Below are positions 52,357 through 61,766 of a DNA stretch of 64,000 nucleotides, one piece after another. Below the pieces are notes generated by a model. The model searched no databases and was not told the DNA's origin. It saw only the letters and a list, made by a program, of their open reading frames with translations. This DNA comes from an uncultured Lachnospiraceae bacterium. Lineage in GTDB: Bacteria > Bacillota > Clostridia > Lachnospirales > Lachnospiraceae. The stretch is taken from contig CAJUES010000002.1 of the NCBI GenBank assembly GCA_910585765.1, positions 26,560 through 90,559 of the forward strand. Direction: 5' to 3'. A program made the position numbers and the translations under genes. The stretch's first letter is position 1. Every line of letters starts with the position of its first letter.

Positions 52357-55335
52357 ATGGATAATAGAATCATTTTGGAACAGGGAACAACGCTTCTGTT
52401 TCCGGGGATGACATGCCGGATCGACTCCTTTGTGGGAAAGGGCTCCAACGCTATTGTATACATGGGGTCGTACCCGGATGAACAGTTGAGGGATCTGCGG
52501 CACAGGGTGCTGATCAAGGAGCTGTTTCCGTTTGAACCGCACGGACAGATCTGCCGCGACGCTGCGGGAAATATCTGTTGTGCGGCGGACGCTGTGCCGA
52601 CGATGGAGCTGCACCGGCTGAGTTTTCAGCGCGGAAATGAAGTACATCTGAAATTATTGGAGGGATCTCCGGAAGAGATCGGTGCAAACATCAATACGTT
52701 TTCGCTGCACCGGACGCTGTACACAGTACTTGGTTTTGCGGGCGGCAGAAGCCTTGACAGGGAGTTGGAGGGAGCGGGAGGAGCGGAGGTGCCGCTGTCT
52801 GTCCATGTGCAGCGGATGCTGGGCATACTGGATGTACTGGAGACATTTCATCGATCCGGTTTTCTGCATCTGGATATCAGTCCTGACAATATTCTTCTGA
52901 TCGGCGGCGGGCGCAGGGAGCGCATCTCCCTGATCGATTACAACAGCGTGCACACACTCCGGGAAATCAGGGATGGGGAGGCGGTGTACTACAGTGCCAA
53001 GGAAGGGTTTACAGCCCCCGAGGTACGCGCCGGAAAGATTGCTGAGATCGGATATCCGACGGATCTGTATGCCCTGACTGCCGTGTTCTACCGGATGCTG
53101 TCCGGTCGACATCTGTCGATCCTGCAGACTGTCCGCGGGCAGGTTCCGGATGTCGCGGAGACACCCTGTCTTATCACGATGCCGGACACGGTTTGCAGTA
53201 TGGTTCGGAAGATATTAAAGCGCGGTCTCGCCGTGCTGGCGGCGAAACGCTATCAGACAGTGCAGCAGATGCGGTCCGATCTGGAAGAACTGCGTGACCG
53301 CATCGAGGGAAGGGGGATCACGCACCCCGCACTGTGGGAGACAGGGCGCGCGAATATATTGCGGGTGATCCGCCGGAATCCCGCCCTGGAATATATCAGC
53401 CGGGAGGAGAAGCTTTATCCGGTTCTGGGGGAGACGGGGAGTGGGGAAACCATTGTCCTTGATACACTGATGCAGTGGATGATGTCTGCCGAGGGCACTT
53501 CCGTCTTTCTGCTGGGGAGCGGCGGTGCGGGAAAGACGACGGCGCTGATGCGGGCGGCATACCTGCAGCCGTCGAAGTACAGCGGTGCGGAGCCTGCAGT
53601 TACATATCTGTCGCTATACGGATATACCGGGGGATCGGGGACGCACATAAAGGATCTGATCCTGCAGGAACTTCGGTTCAAGCCGGGAACGGAGAGTATC
53701 GAAATGGCGAGGCATGAACTGGTGCAGCTGCTGTCTTTCCCGATGTACACGAGGAAGGGCGAGCGGCCAAAACTTGTCATTCTTTTGGATGGTCTGAATG
53801 AGATCCACGGTGATGCGGGGGAGCTTTTGCAGGAAATAGTAGAATTGTCAGAGATGCCAGGTGTGCGGATCCTCCTCTCGGGGCGGAGTGATGTGGGGGA
53901 GATCCCGTTTCCACGCATAATGTTGAGACCGCTTGAGCGGTCGGAGGTCGTGCGGATCCTTGGGGAAAACGGGGTTCTGGTGCCGGAAAAGGATGAGATC
54001 GGGGAGCTGCTGCGCTCTCCCATGATGCTTTCCATATATGTCACGACCGTGCTGAACCAGGAGAGACAGGATGCGATTCAGTCGCGGGAGCAGCTCCTGG
54101 AAAAATATCTTGCAGCCATATGTGTCAAGGCAGTCAGGGAGCTGCCGGAAAGTGAAAGAGAACGCTGGCAGATCGAAGCGGCACTGTACTATGTTCTTCC
54201 GGAACTTGCGAAGCTGATGCGGGCGAAGAACCGCGCAGTGTCTGATCAGGATATGCTGCCGTCTCTGGAAAAATGCTACCGCCGTATGGGGAAGAGGGAG
54301 ATGACGAAGATATTTCCACAGTGGATCGGCCATATGGCAGATATCCGCGGCGGGACGACGGAGGCAGAGGCGTGGTATGGTCTGATGGTGCACAAAATCC
54401 TCTGGCGGGAGCTGGGGCTGATCGTGCGCGATGAACAGGGTAAGTACAGGATCTCCCATGAGCTTATTGAGGCGTATCTGGTCGGGGTTCAAGGGGTGTC
54501 TGACAGGAAATTTGGTTTTTATATACGAATCAAAATATTTCTGGTGGCGACATTCTGTGCAGTCTGCATCGCCGGTCTGTATCGGTGGGGGTATCTCCCG
54601 TATCTGGCGCCCGTGCAGGAGGAAGCGAAAGTGCACTATGACCAGGATGTCTCGGAAAATGTTCTGTCCGCGGCATTTGCTGCGTATATCCGCTGCGCAG
54701 ACCAGTATGAACAGTTCTCGGCGCTTCTGGACTGCATGCAGGAGATGCCGGACAGTGCGGATGCATATGACCGAATGGTATACAACTGTAAAAATGCACT
54801 GGAGACAAACGGTGCGGTCAGATCGGGACAGGCGGCGGGATATCTGGAGCTGCTCTGTCAATCCGGAGAGGTGATGCCGTGGTCGGAACAGCCGCTTGCC
54901 GAGGAGGCGTATCGGACGCTGACGGCTCTGCCCGAGACGCGTGCAAAGGAGTATGCGGTCTATCTGGATGTTTTGACCAAAGCGCGGGAGGACAGCAGCG
55001 CGTGGGAATTTTTTGACGGAGATGAATATTTGGAAAATATGAGAGTGTTTCTGGACGCAGATGCCCAGGTACTCGGAAAATACTATAACATGGTGGTCGC
55101 ACCGGAACTGACAGCCATGGAACAGAGTGATTCCGTGGAGGAACAGCAGTCTTATGTGCGATACTTGAAAACGTATGCCATGGCTGCCAGACAGCATGAG
55201 ATGACAAAGGCATCCACGGAGGATATAGAAATCTATAAATCTCGCCAGACGGCTGCTTTGGCAGCGTGCAGACAGAGTGGACTGATGACGGTTTTTGACA
55301 GTACAGCTGTGCAGAATGACGGTGAAAAACAGTAA
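52357..55335 (+). CDS. Membrane-anchored protein kinase - STAND NTPase fusion
   Basis: About 992 residues from ATG 52357 (ATG 52300 is an alternative; GAGG lies eight bases before 52357). Residues about 10-300 are a Ser/Thr-kinase-like domain: Gly-rich GKGSNAIVY, Lys 54 in LIKELFP, catalytic loop HLDISPDN (171-178), and IDYNS in place of the usual DFG. Residues about 360-560 are a NACHT/STAND-type NTPase: Walker A LGSGGAGKTTA (about 386-396), Walker B LVILLDGLNE (about 471-480). A helical region follows, then a membrane helix near 725-747 and an outside C-terminal part of about 240 helical residues. It probably senses at the membrane and signals by phosphorylation or oligomerisation. Confidence 0.8.
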   Translation: MDNRIILEQGTTLLFPGMTCRIDSFVGKGSNAIVYMGSYPDEQLRDLRHRVLIKELFPFEPHGQICRDAAGNICCAADAVPTMELHRLSFQRGNEVHLKLLEGSPEEIGANINTFSLHRTLYTVLGFAGGRSLDRELEGAGGAEVPLSVHVQRMLGILDVLETFHRSGFLHLDISPDNILLIGGGRRERISLIDYNSVHTLREIRDGEAVYYSAKEGFTAPEVRAGKIAEIGYPTDLYALTAVFYRMLSGRHLSILQTVRGQVPDVAETPCLITMPDTVCSMVRKILKRGLAVLAAKRYQTVQQMRSDLEELRDRIEGRGITHPALWETGRANILRVIRRNPALEYISREEKLYPVLGETGSGETIVLDTLMQWMMSAEGTSVFLLGSGGAGKTTALMRAAYLQPSKYSGAEPAVTYLSLYGYTGGSGTHIKDLILQELRFKPGTESIEMARHELVQLLSFPMYTRKGERPKLVILLDGLNEIHGDAGELLQEIVELSEMPGVRILLSGRSDVGEIPFPRIMLRPLERSEVVRILGENGVLVPEKDEIGELLRSPMMLSIYVTTVLNQERQDAIQSREQLLEKYLAAICVKAVRELPESERERWQIEAALYYVLPELAKLMRAKNRAVSDQDMLPSLEKCYRRMGKREMTKIFPQWIGHMADIRGGTTEAEAWYGLMVHKILWRELGLIVRDEQGKYRISHELIEAYLVGVQGVSDRKFGFYIRIKIFLVATFCAVCIAGLYRWGYLPYLAPVQEEAKVHYDQDVSENVLSAAFAAYIRCADQYEQFSALLDCMQEMPDSADAYDRMVYNCKNALETNGAVRSGQAAGYLELLCQSGEVMPWSEQPLAEEAYRTLTALPETRAKEYAVYLDVLTKAREDSSAWEFFDGDEYLENMRVFLDADAQVLGKYYNMVVAPELTAMEQSDSVEEQQSYVRYLKTYAMAARQHEMTKASTEDIEIYKSRQTAALAACRQSGLMTVFDSTAVQNDGEKQ

Positions 55336-55376
55336 CTGATAGTGGGGCAATGATGGACCAATACGGAGGAATAAGA

Positions 55377-56645
55377 ATGATCAGACAGGACATGAAATGT
55401 GTAGGTATATGGATGGCGGTGGGATTGTCAGTCCTTCAGATCGCAGGATGCGGGGCATCGCCGGACAATTCTCCGGGGGAACAGGTGACAGACCATATTG
55501 CGGAGAGTACAATACAGCAGGATGATCCGGCTGGTATGCCGCCAGAGGAGTCGGACGAGTCGGATATTGAACAGGCAGTGCAGCATTTGCTGACAGTGTG
55601 GTCTGACCATCTGGACATACTCGAAAAGATGTATGCCAGCGAGCTGTGGGCGCTGGATTATGTTGAAGCTTATCTGGAGAGCGGCGACTGGAAGGATCTG
55701 GTCAGGGCGAGGACGGCGTGCATTGCATCAGCCCGTTATTTGTCAGAGCTTTCCATGACGGAGGACGATCTGTCGGAGGAGGAGTATCTCGTTTTGGCAG
55801 AGAGGGGGATCGATACAGGTTATCAGTCTGTAGAATTTGCATCTGTGCCGGTTTTTGTGGATGAGGCGCACAACGTCATTCGAAATCAACTGCTGGTGGG
55901 GCTGGAGTGTGATATTTATCTTGAAAACGCCATTGAGGCTTTGAGGGAGCGGATATCTGCGGAGAGGGATTCGATATCTGTTATGAGCCAGTATATCTGT
56001 ATAACGACCAATTACCTTTTGGTTACGCTGGGAGATGATGCGGTCTCAGAACCATACTGGTCTGCTCTGAGAGAACACTATCCTGTGCTGGCATCCGGGC
56101 AGGTGCAATGGTCTGCAAATGAGTCAGAGCTGGAAGCGGCGGCAGACGCGTGCATGGATCGGTATGAGGACATCGTTTACCGACAGGCGGATTTGGTCTC
56201 CGGGGCGGAAGCGGAGCTGTTCCATATGACACAGATCGTCGAGGAGGAGGATCTGGAGGCGCTTGTGGCATCTGCGCACTCGATGGTGAATGTCCCGGAC
56301 TTGCTGCCTTATCCGGAATGGTATGATCCGCATACCTCAGGGTATCTCAGTGTTGTTATTGAAGAGGATGGCAGTGTCACGTACCCGGAATCGGGAGACG
56401 ACCTGGGGGATGGACAGTACGGGGTGTACATGCAGGTCGAGGGTGTGACCGAGGAACAGGCTGCGGCTTATATAGATATCGCAAGACGCTATGCGCTTGA
56501 TGCATGGAAGGCGGAGGAGAGCGGATCATGGTATATCCGCATGCCGGATTACACAGTGAAAATGGACTGTGAGGGGGATATGGCGACAATATTCTTTAAT
56601 GGGGAGGACGTCACTTTTGCACCGGTGTGGTATCTTTTAAAATGA
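55377..56645 (+). CDS. Lipoprotein partner of the kinase-STAND protein
   Basis: 422 residues with a lipobox QIAGC (Cys 25) and a Ser/Asp/Glu-rich linker, then a mainly helical acidic outside domain. The C-terminal part is more beta-like (DGQYGVYMQVEGVTEEQAAA, then YTVKMDCEGDMATIFFNGE). ACGGAGGAATAAG sets ATG 55377, 41 bases after the kinase gene. As the kinase protein also has an outside helical end, contact between the two is plausible (inference). Family not recognised. Confidence 0.7.
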   Translation: MIRQDMKCVGIWMAVGLSVLQIAGCGASPDNSPGEQVTDHIAESTIQQDDPAGMPPEESDESDIEQAVQHLLTVWSDHLDILEKMYASELWALDYVEAYLESGDWKDLVRARTACIASARYLSELSMTEDDLSEEEYLVLAERGIDTGYQSVEFASVPVFVDEAHNVIRNQLLVGLECDIYLENAIEALRERISAERDSISVMSQYICITTNYLLVTLGDDAVSEPYWSALREHYPVLASGQVQWSANESELEAAADACMDRYEDIVYRQADLVSGAEAELFHMTQIVEEEDLEALVASAHSMVNVPDLLPYPEWYDPHTSGYLSVVIEEDGSVTYPESGDDLGDGQYGVYMQVEGVTEEQAAAYIDIARRYALDAWKAEESGSWYIRMPDYTVKMDCEGDMATIFFNGEDVTFAPVWYLLK

Positions 56646-56665
56646 ATGGAATAGGGATCTGATCC

Positions 56666-56702
56666 AAAACGCCCTGCAGCGCGTGTGCTGCAGGGCGTTT
56701 TT
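56666..56702 (+). terminator. Terminator of the kinase-STAND operon
   Basis: AAAACGCCCTGCAGC (56666-56680) and GCTGCAGGGCGTTTT (56687-56701) form a 15-bp perfect stem ending in T residues. Confidence 0.95.
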
Positions 56703-56760
56703 TGGTGCACATGGGAGATGTTTATTTTCTGTGTAATCTCAGGAATATGCCGAAAAAGCG

Positions 56761-56789
56761 TTGATTATAATACGAAAATTCGATATAAT
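56761..56789 (+). promoter_or_regulatory. Plus-strand promoter facing the XRE gene
   Basis: TTGATT (56761-56766) and TATAAT (56784-56789) with a 17-bp spacer. It faces the 3' end of the minus-strand XRE gene, with no plus-strand gene for 670 bases, so it would make an antisense or leader RNA. Confidence 0.55.
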
Positions 56790-56806
56790 GAAATCACGAG
56801 ACTGCG

Positions 56807-56837
56807 CATAAAAAGGATCTGCCATACAGCAGATCCT
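56807..56837 (-). terminator. Terminator of the XRE gene
   Basis: On the minus strand AGGATCTGC, a six-base loop and GCAGATCCT are followed by TTTTATG. It lies about 70 bases after the XRE stop. Confidence 0.75.
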
Positions 56838-56905
56838 CTGGGGAAACAAATTGCAAAATATAAAGATCCATTTTGTTATAGTGATGATGTGCAGGGCGGG
56901 CGGCG

Positions 56906-57229
56906 TCAGAGGTCCCCTTTCAATCCTTTCATATACGCGATGGCCAGCTGTTTCTTTTCGTCAGGGAGCGCATTAAACAAGGAGAGGCATTCGATCTGCC
57001 CATCAGACATAAAGCGCAGGTCGCGCCCGGGATCAAAGAAGTCCGCAAAGGAGATCCCGAAGCCGGAGCAGATCTTTGCCAATGTAGTCAGCGAAGGCAG
57101 ATTGGTACTGTTTAAAAGCGTGCTGAGCGTAGAGTAGGGAAGATCGGATGATTTGGCCAGCTGATAGTAAGACCAGTTTCTCTCTGCACACAGTTCTTTG
57201 ATGCGTTCAATGGGATTGATGTCAGTCAT
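56906..57229 (-). CDS. XRE-family transcriptional regulator
   Basis: 107 residues: an N-terminal XRE HTH (ERIKELCAERNWSYYQLAKS, YSTLSTLLN, PSLTTLAKICSGFGIS, ADFF) and a short C-terminal helix pair (LPDEKKQLAIAYMKGLKG). GGAGG precedes the start. It stands between the kinase-STAND operon and the Hsp70-like array, pointing back to the former. It may repress either flank. Confidence 0.9.
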   Translation of the reverse strand: MTDINPIERIKELCAERNWSYYQLAKSSDLPYSTLSTLLNSTNLPSLTTLAKICSGFGISFADFFDPGRDLRFMSDGQIECLSLFNALPDEKKQLAIAYMKGLKGDL

Positions 57230-57460
57230 AATGTCATTGCCTCCGTAGTGTATTTACGTATTATTATAGCCGAAAAAGTATATTAATAAAAGTGACTGTT
57301 AATCGAAATATACACATCGGAAATACATCATAATGAAATATAGTGCATATACGATCACGAAGGAAATACGGTTCAAAGAGCATACTCGGAGTATGGTTGG
57401 GAGTGCAGACGCACAGACAGACTGTGTCGTACCTGTGCTGATGCGGAAAGGTGTGTGGTT

Positions 57461-57760
57461 ATGGAAGAGAATGTAAAGAAATTACTGATGCAGGCATTTG
57501 AGGGCGATGCCGTTGCATGGCGGCAGCTGGCTCTGCTTTTTACGGCGCAGGAGAGTGACGTCGATGCAGCGCTGTGCCGTATTTTTTTAAATAGGGCAAT
57601 CGAACTCGGGGATGAGGAAAGCTTTTTTGTGTATCATCAGTTGTTTTCGGCGGGAAACATACCGGTGGATGATGCGTCTTACAGGGCAATGCTGGCGGAT
57701 TATATGACGATGGATGACCGGCGGGGGCGGGAGAGGCTGAGGAGGTATCTGCGGCAGTGA
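57461..57760 (+). CDS. Small helical (Sel1-like) protein
   Basis: 99 residues. AFEGDAVAWRQLALLF and IFLNRAIELGDEESFFVYHQ resemble one to two Sel1/TPR-type helical repeats. AAAGG lies ten bases before ATG 57461. The stop codon overlaps the first base of ACAGTTCCT, a solo end of the dispersed repeat family. It precedes the Hsp70-like array and may belong to it. Confidence 0.6.
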   Translation: MEENVKKLLMQAFEGDAVAWRQLALLFTAQESDVDAALCRIFLNRAIELGDEESFFVYHQLFSAGNIPVDDASYRAMLADYMTMDDRRGRERLRRYLRQ

Positions 57761-57768
57761 CAGTTCCT
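57760..57768. repeat. Solo ACAGTTCCT repeat end at a stop codon
   Basis: The motif begins in the TGA stop of the preceding gene, mirroring the way AGGAACTGT begins in the stop of the YbjQ gene at 13544. Confidence 0.45.
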
Positions 57769-57897
57769 AAGAATATTCGTAGCAGTGTGGCGGATAGATA
57801 GAATGGGGGGATCTGTATGAAATAACTGAAATGGACGTCGTCATGAACAAATACGATGAAACAAGTTACAGGTGTATACGAAAGAGAGGAATATATT

Positions 57898-60060
57898 ATG
57901 GCAGATAATGATATGATGACAGAGGCGGTATGGAAAAATATCAGAGCTGTGATGGGATGGGATATTGGTGACGGGGATTCGGTTGCTTTTATTAAACTGC
58001 TTGCAGAGAAGAACAGAAAGGTAGAGCCTTTGTCCCTTCATAAAAGCCGTTACATACCAGTTGAAAAATCAGTGGTTGCCAAAAGCAGTAACGGAATGAT
58101 CATGATAGGGAGCGATGCAGCTCGGCAAAAGGAGTTTATCATTAACTTTAAGCGTTCTCCTGAAAACTGGGATAAGATGACATTTATGGGGATAACATAT
58201 CGGCAGCATATGTTTGACTATATTAGGGGTGTGTCGGAAGCGATATTACAAAATAGTGCAAACCGTGATGGGATTATGAAAAATGTTATTGTGCATGATA
58301 GTAGGGGAAATATACACTGGAAAAAGGATGAGGTATTGCTGGTTGTTGGTTGTCCGGCATCGGTCATATGGAAAGGGGAAAAGATGCGGAAACAGTATGA
58401 GCAGCTGATTTCAGAGGCCACTGGCATCTTGAATGTTATTGTGACGGAGGAATCGCGTGCAGCGGTCTTCTCTATGTTTGATATCGACAGTCTCCGTAAG
58501 AAAATAGATCTGCAATCCGGCGTACTGGTATTGGATTTTGGTTCTTCAACAGCGGATGCCACCTATATCCTGCCAGGAAAGAAAGCCATCAATATCAGTT
58601 GGGAATTGGGAGCCGCACAGGTGGAAAATGCTATGTTGCGATACATTTTGCAGAGTGATAAAGCAAGAAAATCGTTTTCAAATCTGGCAAAAATATACGG
58701 AAAAACCAAGGTTATTATTGGAAATGATTGTAATCAGGCAATTTTCCAATTGAGGCAGGATAAAGAAGATTACTTCGACGGAAAATTAGGGGAAAATGCG
58801 GCGGTAAAAAATGTTGCTATTCCCATTATGGATGAGGACGGCGATAGGCTTTTCGATGAGGACGGTGAGCCTGCTGAGTCGATTGATATAAAATATAACA
58901 TTACGAATGAAATGATACGGTATGCTCTGGATGAATACGAGTTTGATGTCAGGAAAAATGGTCAGATTGTAAACTGCGGTACCTGGAAGAAAAATTGTCA
59001 GCAGTTTCTGGAAGATGTGAAACAGGTGCTTGAACGGGACAGGATGTCAGTGCAGACGGTTGTCGTTACAGGAGGCGGCAGTCAGATGCCTTTTATCATT
59101 GAACTGTGCAGCAAAGCATTTCCAGAAAAGGTTGTTCCTTCCGATACGCCGTCACATAGTGTAGTAAGAGGTCTTGTGACAATTGCATATAATGAAGTAC
59201 AGGCTCCCGAGATACGTAATAAAGTAATGAGTGATATTAAATCCGCTGCTGAGGTGAATATAGATGCAATGATCGAGAGGATTGCATCTAAGCTTTCGAG
59301 TGAAGCTTATGATTCTGCAGTTTCTGCGGTGGATGGATTGACATCTTACTTTGGAGAGGATGATGAATTGTGGGATAAAATAAAGCGTAATTTTGATCCA
59401 GAGTCGAATGTAGGGGAGATCACCCGGGTAGTGAAGAAAGCAATTACTTCTTCCCTAAACCAAAATGTAAAGAATCAGATTGACAATAGCATGAAAACAT
59501 GGATAGGTGACGATAATGGGGCTATTGTCTGCTGTATTAACGAGGCATCACAGCAGCTTTATGCCGATCAGGCAATAAGTGGTATGATTCGGATTTCTCA
59601 AATGGATGTAGAGATGCTTAGCGAGAAAGTATCCATACCGAATATCTCCATGCCTGATGTGGCGAAAGACGCTAATTTTATTGGAACAATTGTGGGATAT
59701 ATTCTGAGCGTAGTGCTCTTTGTTGTTCTGGCGTTCATTGCTGCAATTATCCCGGGAATCGGACCAATTTTTACCGTTGTTGCAGGTTCAATTGGTTCTG
59801 CTGCTCTGATCGAGAAATTAAAGGAATGGGAGAGTTGTCCTATTACGGGTGGTGCTATTCTCAAAGCGGTCAAAAAGATGAAAGAAAACAAAAATCAGAA
59901 AACGGAAGAAATTAAGGAACCGGTACGCAAGGCTCTGCGGGAAGCTTTTACAAAGCCGGATGCTTACGGTAAGGATTTTGAAAAACATTATGCGGTTCTA
60001 ATGGAAACTGCAAGGAAGGCATTTGATAAGATTTTGCTGAAAGCGGAAGAAGACCAATAA
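57898..60060 (+). CDS. Membrane-anchored Hsp70/actin-like ATPase, copy 1 (full length)
   Basis: 720 residues. The N-terminal two thirds form an Hsp70/actin-fold ATPase: phosphate-1 GWDIGDGDS (20-28), phosphate-2 LVLDFGSSTADATY (about 209-222), conserved VTEESRAAVF, and adenosine motif VTGGGSQMPF (about 390-400). A helical region follows. Residues about 595-640 are strongly hydrophobic (two membrane helices around GIGPIF), then a basic helical tail. The Hsp70 substrate-binding domain is absent, so it is not a standard DnaK. The start follows AGAGAGGAATATATT, a leader word repeated before the other copies. Confidence 0.82.
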   Translation: MADNDMMTEAVWKNIRAVMGWDIGDGDSVAFIKLLAEKNRKVEPLSLHKSRYIPVEKSVVAKSSNGMIMIGSDAARQKEFIINFKRSPENWDKMTFMGITYRQHMFDYIRGVSEAILQNSANRDGIMKNVIVHDSRGNIHWKKDEVLLVVGCPASVIWKGEKMRKQYEQLISEATGILNVIVTEESRAAVFSMFDIDSLRKKIDLQSGVLVLDFGSSTADATYILPGKKAINISWELGAAQVENAMLRYILQSDKARKSFSNLAKIYGKTKVIIGNDCNQAIFQLRQDKEDYFDGKLGENAAVKNVAIPIMDEDGDRLFDEDGEPAESIDIKYNITNEMIRYALDEYEFDVRKNGQIVNCGTWKKNCQQFLEDVKQVLERDRMSVQTVVVTGGGSQMPFIIELCSKAFPEKVVPSDTPSHSVVRGLVTIAYNEVQAPEIRNKVMSDIKSAAEVNIDAMIERIASKLSSEAYDSAVSAVDGLTSYFGEDDELWDKIKRNFDPESNVGEITRVVKKAITSSLNQNVKNQIDNSMKTWIGDDNGAIVCCINEASQQLYADQAISGMIRISQMDVEMLSEKVSIPNISMPDVAKDANFIGTIVGYILSVVLFVVLAFIAAIIPGIGPIFTVVAGSIGSAALIEKLKEWESCPITGGAILKAVKKMKENKNQKTEEIKEPVRKALREAFTKPDAYGKDFEKHYAVLMETARKAFDKILLKAEEDQ

Positions 60061-60095
60061 GAAGATAAAGATTGACGTATACGAGGAGGGGTATT

Positions 60096-60635
60096 ATGCA
60101 TGTAAAGGCAGGATCGAAAGACATTAGTAATGTAATTGTTGCTATTGAGGAACAGCTGCGGTTCAGTTTTGGCAGGAAACAGCCGGAAATGGTGTACTAT
60201 GCGCCGCCGTTTGGGGGAAAGTTTCAGGAAATCTTTCAGGAGTCAGGAAAAGATAACAATCTGGAACTGCAAAGGTATGTAGATGAGCTGTTGGAGAAAT
60301 CAGGGCCAAAGCGCCCCTCGGGCAAGGTCGATACAAAATGCTTTTATGAAAATATCTGCATCAGCGCGGCAACCTGGTCAAACTTTACAAACGGCAGGTT
60401 CAGTCAGGAGACGATATTGAAGATTATCGCCGGACTGGAGTGCAGTATGGCAGAGGCGGAACACGTCCTGCGGCTGGCGGGAATGTGTCTGACAAATTCC
60501 AGTCGGGACAGGCTGGTGAAAGCCGCTATCTTAAGCGGGCATAACAACCCGCAGGATATGTATACAATTCTGGACTATTATTCGAGACAATATCCAGGTG
60601 AAGTAAAGAATTATTTTAGGGATGATAAATTCTAA
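60096..60635 (+). CDS. HTH-like partner protein of the Hsp70-like array
   Basis: 179 residues. The N-terminal half has no clear fold; the second half, ENICISAATWSNFTNGRFS to LVKAAIL, is an atypical HTH module with AGLECSMAEAEHVLRLAG. The same pattern is found in the protein at 51035 of the kinase-STAND operon. CGAGGAGGGG sets ATG 60096, 35 bases after the ATPase, so they are co-transcribed. It could be an adaptor or regulator shared in type by the two modules. Confidence 0.65.
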   Translation: MHVKAGSKDISNVIVAIEEQLRFSFGRKQPEMVYYAPPFGGKFQEIFQESGKDNNLELQRYVDELLEKSGPKRPSGKVDTKCFYENICISAATWSNFTNGRFSQETILKIIAGLECSMAEAEHVLRLAGMCLTNSSRDRLVKAAILSGHNNPQDMYTILDYYSRQYPGEVKNYFRDDKF

Positions 60636-60719
60636 GCAGTTGGAAATATTTTCAGAATTATAAAAATATTTTAGATATGTTGATGTAGTATGAGTATATC
60701 AAATGAAACGGAGGGTTGT

Positions 60720-61736
60720 ATGGGTATTATTCTTGGAACCATGAGTAACACTGTAATGCGAAGAGGAAACAGGGAATCATCAAAGCGCAATGAGTTGGCT
60801 GGACTGATGCAGGATTGCAGGGGAATTAAGGAAGAGTTGGAGAGAATGATAAACAATCTTGTAGAAGAACAAATTGCACCCCCTGAGGAAGGTTCTCTTT
60901 TGATAATGAATCTCGAAGATGACGAAGAGTTTAAAAAGATTTTCGAAAAGGAGGTGGAGCAAAAGAAAGATCAGACGGTATGGAAGGCTTATTCCAAGCG
61001 TGGAGGAATCAGCGACACTCTGGCAGATATTAAACGGGCTGTTGATCATCCTGCGGCAAATGCTTTTGAGTTTGATGAAGAGGAAGGGATGTACATCATA
61101 TTTATAACAATTAACAATACATGTATAAGCAGGCTGACGGATTTGTGCCGCGAAATGTGTGATGAGTATGCGCAAATTGAAAAAAGGCAAATGGAAGACA
61201 GCGGGTTGTGGAAAAAGAAAAAAGCTCTGATTGAGGAGAGAAAAGAGTTGCCGAGAGATAGAGAAGATCTGTTGAGGGATAGAGAAGACCTGTTGGGGGA
61301 TAGAGAAGAGCTGTGGAATAAGTATGTGCTTCCTAAGTCGAGTACGCCTGTATTAGATGATCGGTGCCAACCAAAGAATAAATCAAACGTTGAACAATGG
61401 AACAAGTTTGAAGAGAAACTTCAAAAAACAAAAGAGGACTTGAGTAAGTATGAAGCGAAAAGGAAAGATTATAAAGCTGCTATTGATGCATATGACGCCT
61501 ATCAGGAAAAGCTGCAATTTTTTAAGAAGGAGTACGAACAACTGGAATCTTATAAGCCAAAATATGACACTTTATATAAAGAACTAACAGAACTCGGGCA
61601 AATTTGCAGTAAGAATCATGATTTTTATAGGCTTACTGTATCACCGGAAGGAGAAGAAGAATTAGAGACATACATGGATAAGGCGAAAGAATTTTGTGAA
61701 TGGATTTCAGGCATGATGGCGCCGTATCCATTGTAA
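60720..61736 (+). CDS. Coiled-coil protein of the Hsp70-like array
   Basis: 338 residues, charged and mostly helical. Residues near 175-200 hold three 7-residue repeats of the RDREDLL type. Long Lys/Glu-rich coiled coil follows to about 300. No signal or membrane segment. ACGGAGGG sets ATG 60720 (the frame is open to 60690). The neighbours suggest a structural or nucleotide-exchange-like partner of the ATPases, but nothing in the sequence proves it. Confidence 0.65.
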   Translation: MGIILGTMSNTVMRRGNRESSKRNELAGLMQDCRGIKEELERMINNLVEEQIAPPEEGSLLIMNLEDDEEFKKIFEKEVEQKKDQTVWKAYSKRGGISDTLADIKRAVDHPAANAFEFDEEEGMYIIFITINNTCISRLTDLCREMCDEYAQIEKRQMEDSGLWKKKKALIEERKELPRDREDLLRDREDLLGDREELWNKYVLPKSSTPVLDDRCQPKNKSNVEQWNKFEEKLQKTKEDLSKYEAKRKDYKAAIDAYDAYQEKLQFFKKEYEQLESYKPKYDTLYKELTELGQICSKNHDFYRLTVSPEGEEELETYMDKAKEFCEWISGMMAPYPL

Positions 61737-61766
61737 GGGCTAAGACACGAAAGAGAGGTAAATATC

